Shown here: positions 35,262-43,949 of the stretch, piece by piece
How positions within the stretch are numbered: the stretch's first letter is position 1
How the letters are laid out: every line of letters begins with the position of its first letter
DNA from: Chondrinema litorale
GTDB lineage: Bacteria > Bacteroidota > Bacteroidia > Cytophagales > Flammeovirgaceae
Direction: 5' to 3'
NCBI RefSeq assembly: GCF_026250525.1
Contig: NZ_CP111046.1
Span: 1-64,000, forward strand
Length of the DNA: 64,000 nt
Made by a program: the position numbers and the translations under genes
Notes under the pieces: generated by a model
Databases searched by the model: none
What the model was told of the DNA's origin: nothing
What the model saw: the letters and a program-made list of their open reading frames with translations, nothing else

Positions 35262-35857
35262 ATGCTATTAGAAAAAGTTGAGAATTATACTTCTGATTTA
35301 TTAGAAAAGTTAAGCAATTTGTCTTTTCATAATATTCATCATACAAGAGCAGTAATTTCTCATGTAAAAGAGATTTGCGATCATTTGTAAGTGTCGGAAA
35401 CTGATCGTGAATCTGTTTTAATAGCAGCTTGGTTTCACGATGTTGGGTATATCACATCACATAAAAATAATGAAGAAATTAGCAGTAAAATAGCCAAAAA
35501 GTTTCTTGTAAAAGAAGGCTTAGCCAATGAGCAAATTGCAGTGATTAAGAATTACATAATCTCAACTATATTAACCAAAACTCCAAAGTCACTTCCCGAA
35601 AAGATATTGTGCGATGCAGACTTGTATCATTTATCCAGTCCTTAATATTTTTTTTGCAACAGTTATTGAGAAGAGAATGGGAGGTTTGCTATGCGAAAAA
35701 TACAGTGACTTTAACTTGGCACAAATTGAATCGCGAGTTTCTATAAAACCACAGCTACCATACCGAATATGGAAAAAAAGTACTTTCACCAAGACTAAAA
35801 GAAAATCTATCTAGAACAGAGCGACTCTTAAATACTTATAAAATCAAAGTGAAATAG
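35262..35857 (+). pseudogene. HD-domain phosphohydrolase gene with two stops and a frameshift
   Basis: From ATG 35262 the frame reads 'MLLEKVENYTSDLLEKLS', 'FHNIHHTRAVISHVKEI', hits TAA at 35388, then continues in frame with 'VLIAAWFHDVGYITSHKNNEE' and 'PEKILCDADLYHLSS' to 35645. After an eight-T tract the match goes on in another frame ('QQLLRREWEVCYAKNTVTL'), meets a second TAA at 35744, and ends 'NHSYHTEYGKKVLSPRLKEN...' at 35857. The HD motif (HDVGY) and the second-site Asp (CDADLYH) are still there. Three separate lesions show that the gene is dead. Confidence 0.75.
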
Positions 35858-35920
35858 GAACATCATTGCTAAATGGCTTTGATTCTAACAATCTTGAAAG
35901 AATTTTCATTAAAAAATATG

Positions 35921-35936
35921 TAAATGTTTACATTTA
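35921..35936. promoter_or_regulatory. small palindrome before the nucleoside hydrolase gene
   Basis: TAAATG-TTTA-CATTTA, 12 bases ahead of the start codon; a possible operator or mRNA hairpin. Weak evidence. Confidence 0.25.
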
Positions 35937-35948
35937 AGTAAACAACAT

Positions 35949-36980
35949 ATGATGATAATGAAACTACAAATTACCATTTTTTTTCTTTTGCTCTTAAGCA
36001 TACCATTTCTAGGAAATTCTCAGAGCACATGGAGCGAAAAAATCCAACCAAGAATGCTGGTAATGATTGATAATGATTATGCCGGAGACCCAGATGGTTT
36101 ATTTCAATTGGTACATCATTTACTATCTCCTTCAATTGAAATTAGAGGTATAATTGGCTCACACCTTAAACCCGGCGATGGTTTTGACAGCTCCAATGAA
36201 ACTGCCACACATGCAGTAGAAAATGTAAATAAAGTACTTGAGTTGATGAGTTTGCAAGGTAAATACCAAGTCTATCAGGGAAGTAATAAGCCACTCTTTG
36301 ATAAAAAAACAGCCATAGAATCGGATGGAGCTAAAGCCATTGTAAAAGAAGCTATGCGAACTGATACCAAAGAAAAACTTTTTGTGGTTTGTGGTGGTGG
36401 ATTAACCGAAATTGCCAGTGCATATCTGTTAGAACCACAAATTGCCGACAAGCTCACACTCATCTGGATTGGAGGTACAGAACACCTCGATATGGCAACT
36501 CCACCTCCTGGTTATACTACCTTGGAGTACAATACCGGAATAGATTTAGCTGCTGTTCAGGTAATATTCAATCAATCTAATATTGATATCTGGCAAGTGC
36601 CTAGAGATGTATATAGACAAGCTTTGATGTCTTATGCAGAGCTAAAGTTGCATGTAGAAACTCAAGGTGAAATTGGCAAATATTTAACTGCAAAGATTGA
36701 TAACATCATAGAGCTAACATCTAAGTTTAATTTTAAAATAGGAGAGACCTATGTAATGGGAGATAACCCCTTGGTACTGCTTACTGCTTTGCAATCTTCT
36801 TTTGAAGCAGACCCTTCATCGAGTTTTTATAAGCTCAAACAATCGCCAATGGTAAACGACCAAGGAACTTATGAAGTAAACCAAAAAGGCAGAAATATCA
36901 GAGTTTATAATCAAATAGATAACCGACTGCTTTTTGAAGATTTCTATGCAAAATTGAAGTTGTTTAATTTGAAACCATAG
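35949..36980 (+). CDS. secreted nucleoside hydrolase-like protein
   Basis: Signal peptide of about 25 residues ('FLLLLSIPFLGNSQ'). The mature protein has the inosine-uridine nucleoside hydrolase fold: 'MLVMIDNDYAGDPDGLFQLVHHLL' replaces the usual DxDPGxDDA metal site with D-N-D-Y-A-G-D-P-D, then 'LFVVCGGGLTEIASAYL' and 'LTLIWIGGTEHLDM'. Several Ca-binding acids remain, but the loop is atypical, so the natural substrate may differ from nucleosides. Length 343 aa. It converges on the GH43 gene, with only 23 bases between stops. No operon partner is evident. Confidence 0.8.
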   Translation: MMIMKLQITIFFLLLLSIPFLGNSQSTWSEKIQPRMLVMIDNDYAGDPDGLFQLVHHLLSPSIEIRGIIGSHLKPGDGFDSSNETATHAVENVNKVLELMSLQGKYQVYQGSNKPLFDKKTAIESDGAKAIVKEAMRTDTKEKLFVVCGGGLTEIASAYLLEPQIADKLTLIWIGGTEHLDMATPPPGYTTLEYNTGIDLAAVQVIFNQSNIDIWQVPRDVYRQALMSYAELKLHVETQGEIGKYLTAKIDNIIELTSKFNFKIGETYVMGDNPLVLLTALQSSFEADPSSSFYKLKQSPMVNDQGTYEVNQKGRNIRVYNQIDNRLLFEDFYAKLKLFNLKP

Positions 36981-36991
36981 TTTAATAGGTG

Positions 36992-37010
36992 GCAGCGTTG
37001 CTGCTATTTT
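36992..37010. terminator. short hairpin between converging genes
   Basis: GCAGC-GTT-... (36992-36996) pairs with GCTGC (37000-37004), followed on the plus strand by TATTTT. A short but GC-rich stem; weak terminator for the nucleoside hydrolase gene. Confidence 0.35.
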
Positions 37011-38581
37011 GGTGAAACAAATGTTTGAAACATAAGCGTTCGATTATCTATAATTGAAAATGAATTACCATTATCAGTACTCAAAATACAAGCACCTTCT
37101 GCATATGGAGCATTATCGTTGAATTCAATTCCAAAACAACCTTTAGATGAGGTCGATTTCACAACCAAAACATATTTTTTAGAAGCTTTTACTTTTATGT
37201 TGGGTTGTACAGAAATCATTTTAGGAGACCATCCTATAGAATCAGCAGAAACAGTGATAGAGCTTAATACTTTGCCTTTTGGTTGAGAGTTTTTGCCTGC
37301 TTTATAGATTTCGAAAGTAAGCCCTGCATCTGGATATCCACTTTGAAAAGTAGCAAAAGTTACTTTAGAAAGTATTCCAGTTTTCGAAGCTATAAACGAT
37401 TGACCATGTTGAGTGTCTCCTTGAATTTCACAAGAAGTTGTAAATCCATCACTCTCAGAACTAGCATCCAAATTAGCAAGATCAATTTCGCTTACATCCT
37501 TCTTTATTGGAATGTTGATGGTTTGCTCACAGTCAATTGGATTTATATTTCCATCTTCATCAAAAGTGAGTGGTGCCCAGTAGAAATTAGCTTGTGCTTC
37601 ATTTTTAGCGGCATTATTCCAAAGGTCGCTACCATATAAATAAATCGTACCTGTTTCTAATTTAAATGTAGATACAAAAGAAGGTTGACCGCCACAAGAG
37701 TTTTCATTTAGTTTTGCACCGTCTGTCCAAGGGCCAAGTGGAGATGGAGCCGATTTATAGGAAGTTCCTGTACCAGAACAATAACCGCAATTCGGGTCTG
37801 AATATAGCACATAATACCTGTTGTTATACTTCATTAATCCGGGAGCTTCTGTACGTCCGGCTGTAACCGCTTTTACATGTTCTCCTATTCCAGAAGTGTA
37901 ATCTTCATTTAGTTTCTCAATTACAATTGTACCGTCTGTTCTCCAATCTGTATAGGCTAAATACGCTGTTCCATCATCGTCTACAAAGGTATCGTGATCG
38001 CCGTTATTTAAACCTGCAACAGGGGCATCATTATTTACAGCGGTTGTCGGTTCGGCTACTTCTTTAAATGGACCAATCGGATTGTCACTAGTAAATACCC
38101 TAAAACCAGTTCTGTTATCATACACATTAATCCACAATACATACTCTTTATTTTTCTCATTATAAATCACATGCGGCCTGTAGCAACCATAAGTTTTTCC
38201 ATTGCATCGGGTTTGCCAGAGGTCGTTGGTGGCATCAAATAGAAAACCTTCATCCGTCCAGTTCATTAAATCTTTAGAAGAATAAACTTTAAACCCACAA
38301 AATGGAGCTTCGGGATTACCCCATTCATATCCGCAATCGTAACTAGTGCCATACAAATAATACGTACCATTAAACAGGGCTATTTCTCCATCATGCGCAT
38401 CTAATGCAGCCGATAATTTATCAAATCTGGTAACTTGTTTATCCTTATCATTAAAATTCACGATTACTGCACGATCATCCTGAGCAAATACAAAGCTTGT
38501 TGCCAATAATTGCAGTATAAATAAACTCAAGAAAATGAGTGGTTTTATAGAATTTGAATGAAAGTAATTAGTAGACTCCAT
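37004..38581 (-). CDS. secreted glycoside hydrolase family 43-like enzyme
   Basis: Signal peptide about residues 1-34 ('LLATSFVFAQ'). A five-bladed GH43 propeller spans about 40-340: 'AHDGEIALFNGTYYLYGTSYDCG' (catalytic base Asp region), 'NNGDHDTFVDDDGTAYLAYTDW' (second Asp), 'GRTEAPGLMKYNNRYYVLYS' (the likely general-acid Glu). Several extra cysteines (CGYEWG, CNGKTYGC, CGYCSG) suggest disulfides. A C-terminal module of about 150 residues ('SFIASKTGILSKVTFATFQ') looks like a carbohydrate-binding beta-sandwich. The galactanase-like subgroups of GH43 fit best, but specificity is uncertain. Divergent from an AraC regulator 124 bases away. Confidence 0.85.
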   Translation of the reverse strand: MESTNYFHSNSIKPLIFLSLFILQLLATSFVFAQDDRAVIVNFNDKDKQVTRFDKLSAALDAHDGEIALFNGTYYLYGTSYDCGYEWGNPEAPFCGFKVYSSKDLMNWTDEGFLFDATNDLWQTRCNGKTYGCYRPHVIYNEKNKEYVLWINVYDNRTGFRVFTSDNPIGPFKEVAEPTTAVNNDAPVAGLNNGDHDTFVDDDGTAYLAYTDWRTDGTIVIEKLNEDYTSGIGEHVKAVTAGRTEAPGLMKYNNRYYVLYSDPNCGYCSGTGTSYKSAPSPLGPWTDGAKLNENSCGGQPSFVSTFKLETGTIYLYGSDLWNNAAKNEAQANFYWAPLTFDEDGNINPIDCEQTINIPIKKDVSEIDLANLDASSESDGFTTSCEIQGDTQHGQSFIASKTGILSKVTFATFQSGYPDAGLTFEIYKAGKNSQPKGKVLSSITVSADSIGWSPKMISVQPNIKVKASKKYVLVVKSTSSKGCFGIEFNDNAPYAEGACILSTDNGNSFSIIDNRTLMFQTFVSPK

Positions 38582-38705
38582 GCTTAATGAATATTTGATA
38601 ATTAATAATCGCTTATAATATTTGATATTTTAGAATGTGAATTTATTTTGATATGCTTGAAATAGAGATAAAAAATGATATTTTAGTTATACTTTCTGAC
38701 AAAAT

Positions 38706-39581
38706 ATGATCGGTAAAAATTTCTTAGAATACTTTGCTTCTTCTGATACGGAAGATTTTATGGGAATAAAAGTGTTAGACATTGGTTCTGGTAAGGTTCC
38801 ACTCAATACCAAATATCCCAAACCGATGCATCCTTCTGGTTACTATTTTGATTGGGAGTATGGTAGACGATTAGATCATTATCAGTTAGTGTATATTAGC
38901 AATGGCAAGGGCATTTTCGAGTTTGAAGGAGGCGAACAATGCAAAGTAACTGCCGGAACTTTTTTTGTAGTTTACCCCAAAGTTTGGCATAGATACAAGC
39001 CTGCATTTAATACCGGATGGGACGAACATTGGGTGGGATTTCGTGCTTCTGGCAATTTACATTTTTTGCATAATGAAAGCATAAACCCTTCGAATCCGAT
39101 ACACCAAATAGGAATCGATGAGCGAATTATTAACTTATTTCATGAACTTACAAGAGTGGCAGAAAGCAAAACCAGTGGATTTTCTAATAGTCTGGCTGGA
39201 GGTGTTTTTTATTTAGCAGGACTTTTTACCAATGCTTTAAAAAACTATCAGTTCAAAAGCACACAGAAAGAAAGGCAATTGCAACATGCCATAACTCTGA
39301 TGCATAATCGGATTAATTTGTCTTTTAACCTAGAAGAAATTGCTACTGAAGTAGGCATGAGCTACTCTTTGTTTAGACAATTATTTACCAGTTATACAGG
39401 CTTTTCTCCCAAGAAATACTTCCTGAATTTGAAACTATCAAAATCACTTGAGTTGCTTAAGTATTCTGATATGCAAGTAAAGGAAATTGCACACCAAATG
39501 GGTTTCGAAACCACTCAATACTTTACTAGATTTATTAAGCAACGAGTTGGCAAAAATCCTCAAAGTTTAAGAAAGACTTAA
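38706..39581 (+). CDS. AraC-family regulator, divergent from the GH43 gene
   Basis: 291 aa: an N-terminal cupin-type sensor domain (about 35-110, 'DHYQLVYISNGKGIFEFEGG', 'FFVVYPKVWHRYKP') and a C-terminal AraC DNA-binding domain (about 195-290) with two helix-turn-helix motifs ('FNLEEIATEVGMSYSLFRQLF', 'MQVKEIAHQMGFETTQYFTRF'). Such regulators usually bind a small sugar. Its position back to back with the secreted GH43 enzyme makes that gene its likely target. The 3' end overlaps the converging AraC gene by 15 bases. Confidence 0.9.
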   Translation: MIGKNFLEYFASSDTEDFMGIKVLDIGSGKVPLNTKYPKPMHPSGYYFDWEYGRRLDHYQLVYISNGKGIFEFEGGEQCKVTAGTFFVVYPKVWHRYKPAFNTGWDEHWVGFRASGNLHFLHNESINPSNPIHQIGIDERIINLFHELTRVAESKTSGFSNSLAGGVFYLAGLFTNALKNYQFKSTQKERQLQHAITLMHNRINLSFNLEEIATEVGMSYSLFRQLFTSYTGFSPKKYFLNLKLSKSLELLKYSDMQVKEIAHQMGFETTQYFTRFIKQRVGKNPQSLRKT

Positions 39582-40400
39582 GCTATTTTGTCTGTATGGA
39601 ATGTGACTCTTAACTGATTCATTTTTTAATAGTAAGCTCTGATGGTGACAGCCCAAACATTTTTTAAAAGCCACTGAGAAATGAGATATACTCTCAAAAC
39701 CCAAGTCGAGATAAATATCTGATGGTTTTTCATTTTTTTGCTCAATGAGTAGATAAGCCTCTTGTAATCTTCTTTTAACTAGCCAATGGCTCGGCGAATC
39801 GTTGAAAATGGCTTTAAAATCTCTTTTAAAAGAAGATAAACTTCGACCTGTTAGAAAAGCAAACCGCTTAATACTCACATTAAATTTGAAATTTTTGTTC
39901 ATAAAGGCTTCCAGATTGATTTTTTCGGGAATGCCAAAATCGAAGAAAACTGCTGCAAGATCGGGGTCTTGTTTGAGTAGAATGATTAATAATTCTTCGT
40001 ACTTCAAATCTTGGAAGGCTTCGTCTAATTCCATTATACCTTTGTAATATGGCTTTAATGAAAGGATGAAATTATCCATCAAATCAGTCTTACGGATTTC
40101 TATAAAAGCATCATTAGTTTTAAATGAACTTGATTGAGTTTTATGTTTTTGTTGAAATGTGCGAAGAAACGCTTCTTCAAAGCAAAAGATGATTGGTTCA
40201 AACTCATCTTCGCTTTCTAATAAGATGAATTTCGCTAATTGATTTTTTCTGGCAATACATCCATCACCTGCATTTAATATATATGTTTTATTCCCATCAA
40301 AAAAGCTAATACCTCCTTTGGCAATGTAAATAAAGACATGATCTGGAATAAACTGCTCTTTTAAAATTCTTGATTTTGTGTCTTTTGCAATAGCTCTCAT
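39567..40400 (-). CDS. AraC-family regulator coupled to the short-chain reductase gene
   Basis: 277 aa with an N-terminal cupin-like half ('HVFIYIAKGGISFFDGNKTYIL', 'GDGCIARKNQLAKF') and a C-terminal AraC domain ('FNVSIKRFAFLTGRSLSSFKRD', 'KPSDIYLDLGFESISHFSVAF'). This type occurs in Bacteroidota beside oxidoreductases. Its ATG overlaps the stop of the reductase gene (ATGA, 40397-40400), so both are translated from one message, suggesting that it controls that enzyme in response to its substrate or product. Confidence 0.88.
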   Translation of the reverse strand: MRAIAKDTKSRILKEQFIPDHVFIYIAKGGISFFDGNKTYILNAGDGCIARKNQLAKFILLESEDEFEPIIFCFEEAFLRTFQQKHKTQSSSFKTNDAFIEIRKTDLMDNFILSLKPYYKGIMELDEAFQDLKYEELLIILLKQDPDLAAVFFDFGIPEKINLEAFMNKNFKFNVSIKRFAFLTGRSLSSFKRDFKAIFNDSPSHWLVKRRLQEAYLLIEQKNEKPSDIYLDLGFESISHFSVAFKKCLGCHHQSLLLKNESVKSHIPYRQNSLSLS

Positions 40401-41434
40401 TTCACAATTTCATATTTAATCAAACTTTGCAATGCTGCTAAAATAGCTTCTTCTTGACTGGCAATTGGCGACCAACCTAAAATATTTTTGGCTTTAGCAT
40501 TGCTAACATAACGATTTACTTTTAAAAGAAGCGAACCTTCTTTAGCTCTGGCATTAAATAGAGCTGCTGCTTTTAATACCCAGTTTGGTACTGTTTTGCT
40601 CGGTGTGTCTTTGGCTATTTCGGGCATTTCAGTTTTAATGAATGTAGCGATTTCTGGCATAGAAATTTGTCCATCAGCACTGGCGATAAAGCGCTGCCCA
40701 TTTGCATTTGGATTTTTCATGGCTCGAATATGTAAGTCTGCCACATCTCTTACATCAACAATGTTTAGTGGAATGTTCGGAACGGCTTTCATCGAGCCAT
40801 CTAAAAGATGCTTCAAAATATTAAAACTGCCAGAAGTATGCGTATTTAGCGAAGGGCCTAATATCGCTACAGGATTAATGGTGGCAAACTCTAAACCTTC
40901 TCCCTCTTTTTTAATAAAGTCCCAAGCGGCTTTTTCTGCTAAAGTTTTAGATTTCTCATAAATAGATAATCCTTTTTCATTCGGGTTTGTCCAATCGGTC
41001 TCTGTGGTTTGTATGTTTTTGTCTGTTTGGCTAAAACCAACTGCACCAAAGTTAGAGGTCATTACTACGCGTTTAACACCTTCTTTTTTTGCGAATCTTA
41101 AAACCCGAAGTATGCCTTCTACTGCTGGTTTAATCGCTTCTTTTTCATTCTTTGGCACTTCAAAAAATACCGGAGAGGCCACACTTAAAACATATTTGCA
41201 ACCTTTCATAGCTTCTACCCAATTATCATCTTTAGTTAATTCTGTTTCTACAAAAGACAGATTATCAAGAGAAGAAATTCCTTGAGATTTAAGTGTGTTA
41301 ATTATTCCATCCTTTTTACTTATACTGCGAAGACTTGTTCTTACCTGATACCCTTTTTGTAATAATTGAAAGATAATTTGCATACTTACAAAGCCAGTAC
41401 CTCCGGTAACTAATACTAATTCTGAATTTTTCAT
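40397..41434 (-). CDS. NAD(P)-dependent epimerase/aldehyde reductase (extended SDR)
   Basis: 345-aa extended short-chain dehydrogenase of the dihydroflavonol reductase-like group. 'LVTGGTGFVSMQII' (about 7-20) is the NAD(P)-binding glycine motif; 'RVVMTSNFGAVG' holds the catalytic Ser region and 'YEKSKTLAEKAAW' the YxxxK pair. 'GPSLNTHTSGSFNILKHLL' shapes the substrate pocket. Relatives reduce aldehydes or ketones with NADPH in the cytoplasm. First gene of a two-gene transcript with the AraC regulator. Confidence 0.9.
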   Translation of the reverse strand: MKNSELVLVTGGTGFVSMQIIFQLLQKGYQVRTSLRSISKKDGIINTLKSQGISSLDNLSFVETELTKDDNWVEAMKGCKYVLSVASPVFFEVPKNEKEAIKPAVEGILRVLRFAKKEGVKRVVMTSNFGAVGFSQTDKNIQTTETDWTNPNEKGLSIYEKSKTLAEKAAWDFIKKEGEGLEFATINPVAILGPSLNTHTSGSFNILKHLLDGSMKAVPNIPLNIVDVRDVADLHIRAMKNPNANGQRFIASADGQISMPEIATFIKTEMPEIAKDTPSKTVPNWVLKAAALFNARAKEGSLLLKVNRYVSNAKAKNILGWSPIASQEEAILAALQSLIKYEIVK

Positions 41435-41693
41435 TACTAAAATATTTGATTAATTAATAATGCAAAGTTCGAATTTTATGGATGTGACTGTTTTATTGGG
41501 TGGTCCAAATTTACTTTATTGAGAAGTCCAAATTTTGAGGAACTTATCTATGCTAATAAAGTGTTCCTGCTCTTTCATTAACTTATTTTTTGACTTCTGC
41601 AAAAGCATTTCTGATCAAATAGAATTATTGAAATATATTAAGCTATTTTTACATGTAAATTATTAACAGTCGAACAACCAGCACAAACTAACA

Positions 41694-43163
41694 ATGAATA
41701 TCACCATAGAAAATATCATCTTAATTGGCTCTGTATTGCTTCTGATAAGTATTATTGCAGGTAAAACCAGTTATCGCTTTGGAATACCAACACTATTACT
41801 TTTTCTTACAATTGGTATGCTTGCCGGCTCAGATGGCATTGGTGGTATATACTTCGACAATCCGCAAATAGCTCAATTTATTGGGGTAGTTTCGCTTAAT
41901 TTCATTCTGTTTTCTGGTGGATTAGATACAAGCTGGTCGTCTGTAAAACCTGTACTCAAAGAGGGTATTGCTTTATCTACAATTGGAGTTTTACTCACAG
42001 CACTTGGCCTCGGTTATTTTGTATACTTAATTACGGATTTTAGCTTGTACGAAAGTTTGTTGTTAGGTGCCATTGTTTCATCTACAGATGCTGCTGCAGT
42101 CTTCTCAATTTTGAGAGGTAAAAATCTTGCATTAAAGAAAAACCTGAGACCAACACTCGAATTAGAAAGTGGTAGTAACGACCCAATGGCTTATGTACTT
42201 ACCATCGCTTTTCTTTCACTAGTTCAAAATCCTGAAAAGGGTATATTTTCTATTATCACACTATTTTTATTGCAAATGGCAATTGGTGGAGTCGCTGGCT
42301 TTCTTTTTGGTAAACTGAGTAAGTTTGTGATCAACCGAATCAAACTAGATTTTGAAGGTTTATATCCGGTGCTCACCATCTCTTTAATGTTCATTACTTT
42401 TTCATTTACAGATGCAATTGGAGGTAATGGTTTTCTTGCCATTTATATCTGCTCAGTTTTTCTAGGAAATCAAAACCTGATACATAAGAATACAATCATG
42501 CGGATGTTTGACGGACTCGCTTGGTTGATGCAGATCGTATTATTCCTTACCTTGGGTTTATTGGTTTTTCCTTTCCAGATGATCCCATTTATCGGTATCG
42601 GCTTATTAATTTCAATATTTTTAATTTTAGTCGCACGACCATTAGCCGTGTTTATCTCCTTAATTCCATTTAAAATGAAATTAAGAAGAAGGTTTTATAT
42701 CTCTTGGGTGGGCTTGCGTGGAGCTGTTCCAATCGTTTTCGCTACTTACCCTTTACTAGCAGGAATAGACAAGGCGAATATCATATTCAATATTGTCTTC
42801 TTTGTGTCGCTAACTTCTGTGCTTATTCAAGGCACTACATTATCGTTAGTTGCCAAGTGGTTAAATGTAGGCTTGCCAGACAATGCCAAACCTTTATCGC
42901 CAACAGACGAATTATTGGCTGAGCACCCAAAAACCATAATGAAGGAAATAATTCTAAAAGAGAATTCTAATGTAATTGGTTTAAAAATCGTAGACTTAAA
43001 GTTCCCTAAAAATGCAATTATTGCTATGATTGAACGGGAAGGAAATTACCTTACTCCAAATGGATCAACCGAACTGCAAGTAAATGATAAGTTGGTGGTA
43101 CTTACCGATAAGCATGAGATTCTGGATAATGTTTATGCTTCTCTTCAATTAGAAAAGGCTTAA
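41694..43163 (+). CDS. potassium/proton antiporter, CPA1 NhaP2/CvrA type
   Basis: 489 aa. About twelve membrane helices to residue 400, with conserved 'STDAAAVFSILRG' (about 129-141) and 'LELESGSNDPMAYVL' (about 154-168), the ion-binding Asp region of CPA1 exchangers. The C-terminal cytosolic part (about 415-485, 'NVIGLKIVDLKFPKNAIIAMIERE', 'LQVNDKLVVLTDK') is a TrkA_C/RCK_C domain that senses ligands, as in NhaP2/CvrA. It would expel K+ in exchange for H+ and help control volume or pH. Monocistronic. Confidence 0.92.
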   Translation: MNITIENIILIGSVLLLISIIAGKTSYRFGIPTLLLFLTIGMLAGSDGIGGIYFDNPQIAQFIGVVSLNFILFSGGLDTSWSSVKPVLKEGIALSTIGVLLTALGLGYFVYLITDFSLYESLLLGAIVSSTDAAAVFSILRGKNLALKKNLRPTLELESGSNDPMAYVLTIAFLSLVQNPEKGIFSIITLFLLQMAIGGVAGFLFGKLSKFVINRIKLDFEGLYPVLTISLMFITFSFTDAIGGNGFLAIYICSVFLGNQNLIHKNTIMRMFDGLAWLMQIVLFLTLGLLVFPFQMIPFIGIGLLISIFLILVARPLAVFISLIPFKMKLRRRFYISWVGLRGAVPIVFATYPLLAGIDKANIIFNIVFFVSLTSVLIQGTTLSLVAKWLNVGLPDNAKPLSPTDELLAEHPKTIMKEIILKENSNVIGLKIVDLKFPKNAIIAMIEREGNYLTPNGSTELQVNDKLVVLTDKHEILDNVYASLQLEKA

Positions 43164-43309
43164 ATAAATTGTTAGAAATTACAGCTTTTGGTGTTCTAAA
43201 CAATCCTACAAAGTTCTAGGTTGTATACATTATTAATAAAAATCAAGCTATGTAACTATTTGAGCTAGTTATATTTAAAGAATTCAACCACTATAAAACT
43301 TTAACACAA

Positions 43310-43771
43310 ATGCTAAACAAACTAATCATTTCTACTTTTACCCTCTTTGCTGGCTTATTTATAACAGCGTGCAACCAGTCTAACCAGCAGAGCCGGAGTG
43401 CTGAGAATAAAGAGGAAGTTCAAGAAAAAACACAAGTGACAAAGCTGGAAGGTGAGATTTGCTATAAAAATGTATTTCCATATCGAGATAATCCTATGAT
43501 GAAAGACATTCAAGAGCTTAACTTAGTGATTGATGGAGATCAAGTTTCTGGTGAGTATAATTGGTTGCCAGCAGAAAAAGATCAAAGAAAAGGAAGTTTA
43601 ACTGGAACAATAGAAGATAATATTATTATTGCTGAGTATCAGTTTATGCAAGAAGGTAATGAAGAAACTGCATCTATAACGATTGATATTGATCATCAAA
43701 AAGCGGTAATAGTAGGTGGAAATCCAGAATTAGGATTGAATGCCACAATTAAGAAAATAGACTGTGAGTAG
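43310..43771 (+). CDS. small lipoprotein of unknown function
   Basis: 153 aa with lipobox Ile-Thr-Ala-Cys (Cys21) after a good signal. The mature part begins with a polar, Gln/Glu-rich linker and continues as a beta-rich domain: 'ELNLVIDGDQVSGEYNWLPAEKD', 'GSLTGTIEDNIIIAEYQFMQEGN', resembling other Bacteroidota lipoproteins that display a small calycin-like barrel. No named family. It lies between the antiporter and a metallopeptidase without close coupling. Confidence 0.72.
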   Translation: MLNKLIISTFTLFAGLFITACNQSNQQSRSAENKEEVQEKTQVTKLEGEICYKNVFPYRDNPMMKDIQELNLVIDGDQVSGEYNWLPAEKDQRKGSLTGTIEDNIIIAEYQFMQEGNEETASITIDIDHQKAVIVGGNPELGLNATIKKIDCE

Positions 43772-43949
43772 TACTAAAGAAAAGAATGTGTATGTCTTTT
43801 AAATTAATTAATCAAATCCCTTAATTCTATTTTTCAATTAAGCGTGATTCACTGATAAATAGTGCGAAAATTTTTAAAACGCTTTTCTATTTTAATAGTT
43901 AATACATCAATTCAAGATGTTCTATATTAAACTTAAACCAAGATGAAAA

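Noticed and set aside
35262..35857. Stop-codon read-through or recoding in the HD-domain gene
   Set aside because: Besides two TAA codons there is a frameshift at a T8 tract, and the gene sits among other remnants. Decay explains all three lesions.
31582..39581. A second PUL made of GH78, nucleoside hydrolase and GH43
   Set aside because: There is no SusC/SusD pair or HTCS here, the genes point in different directions, and a pseudogene block lies between them.
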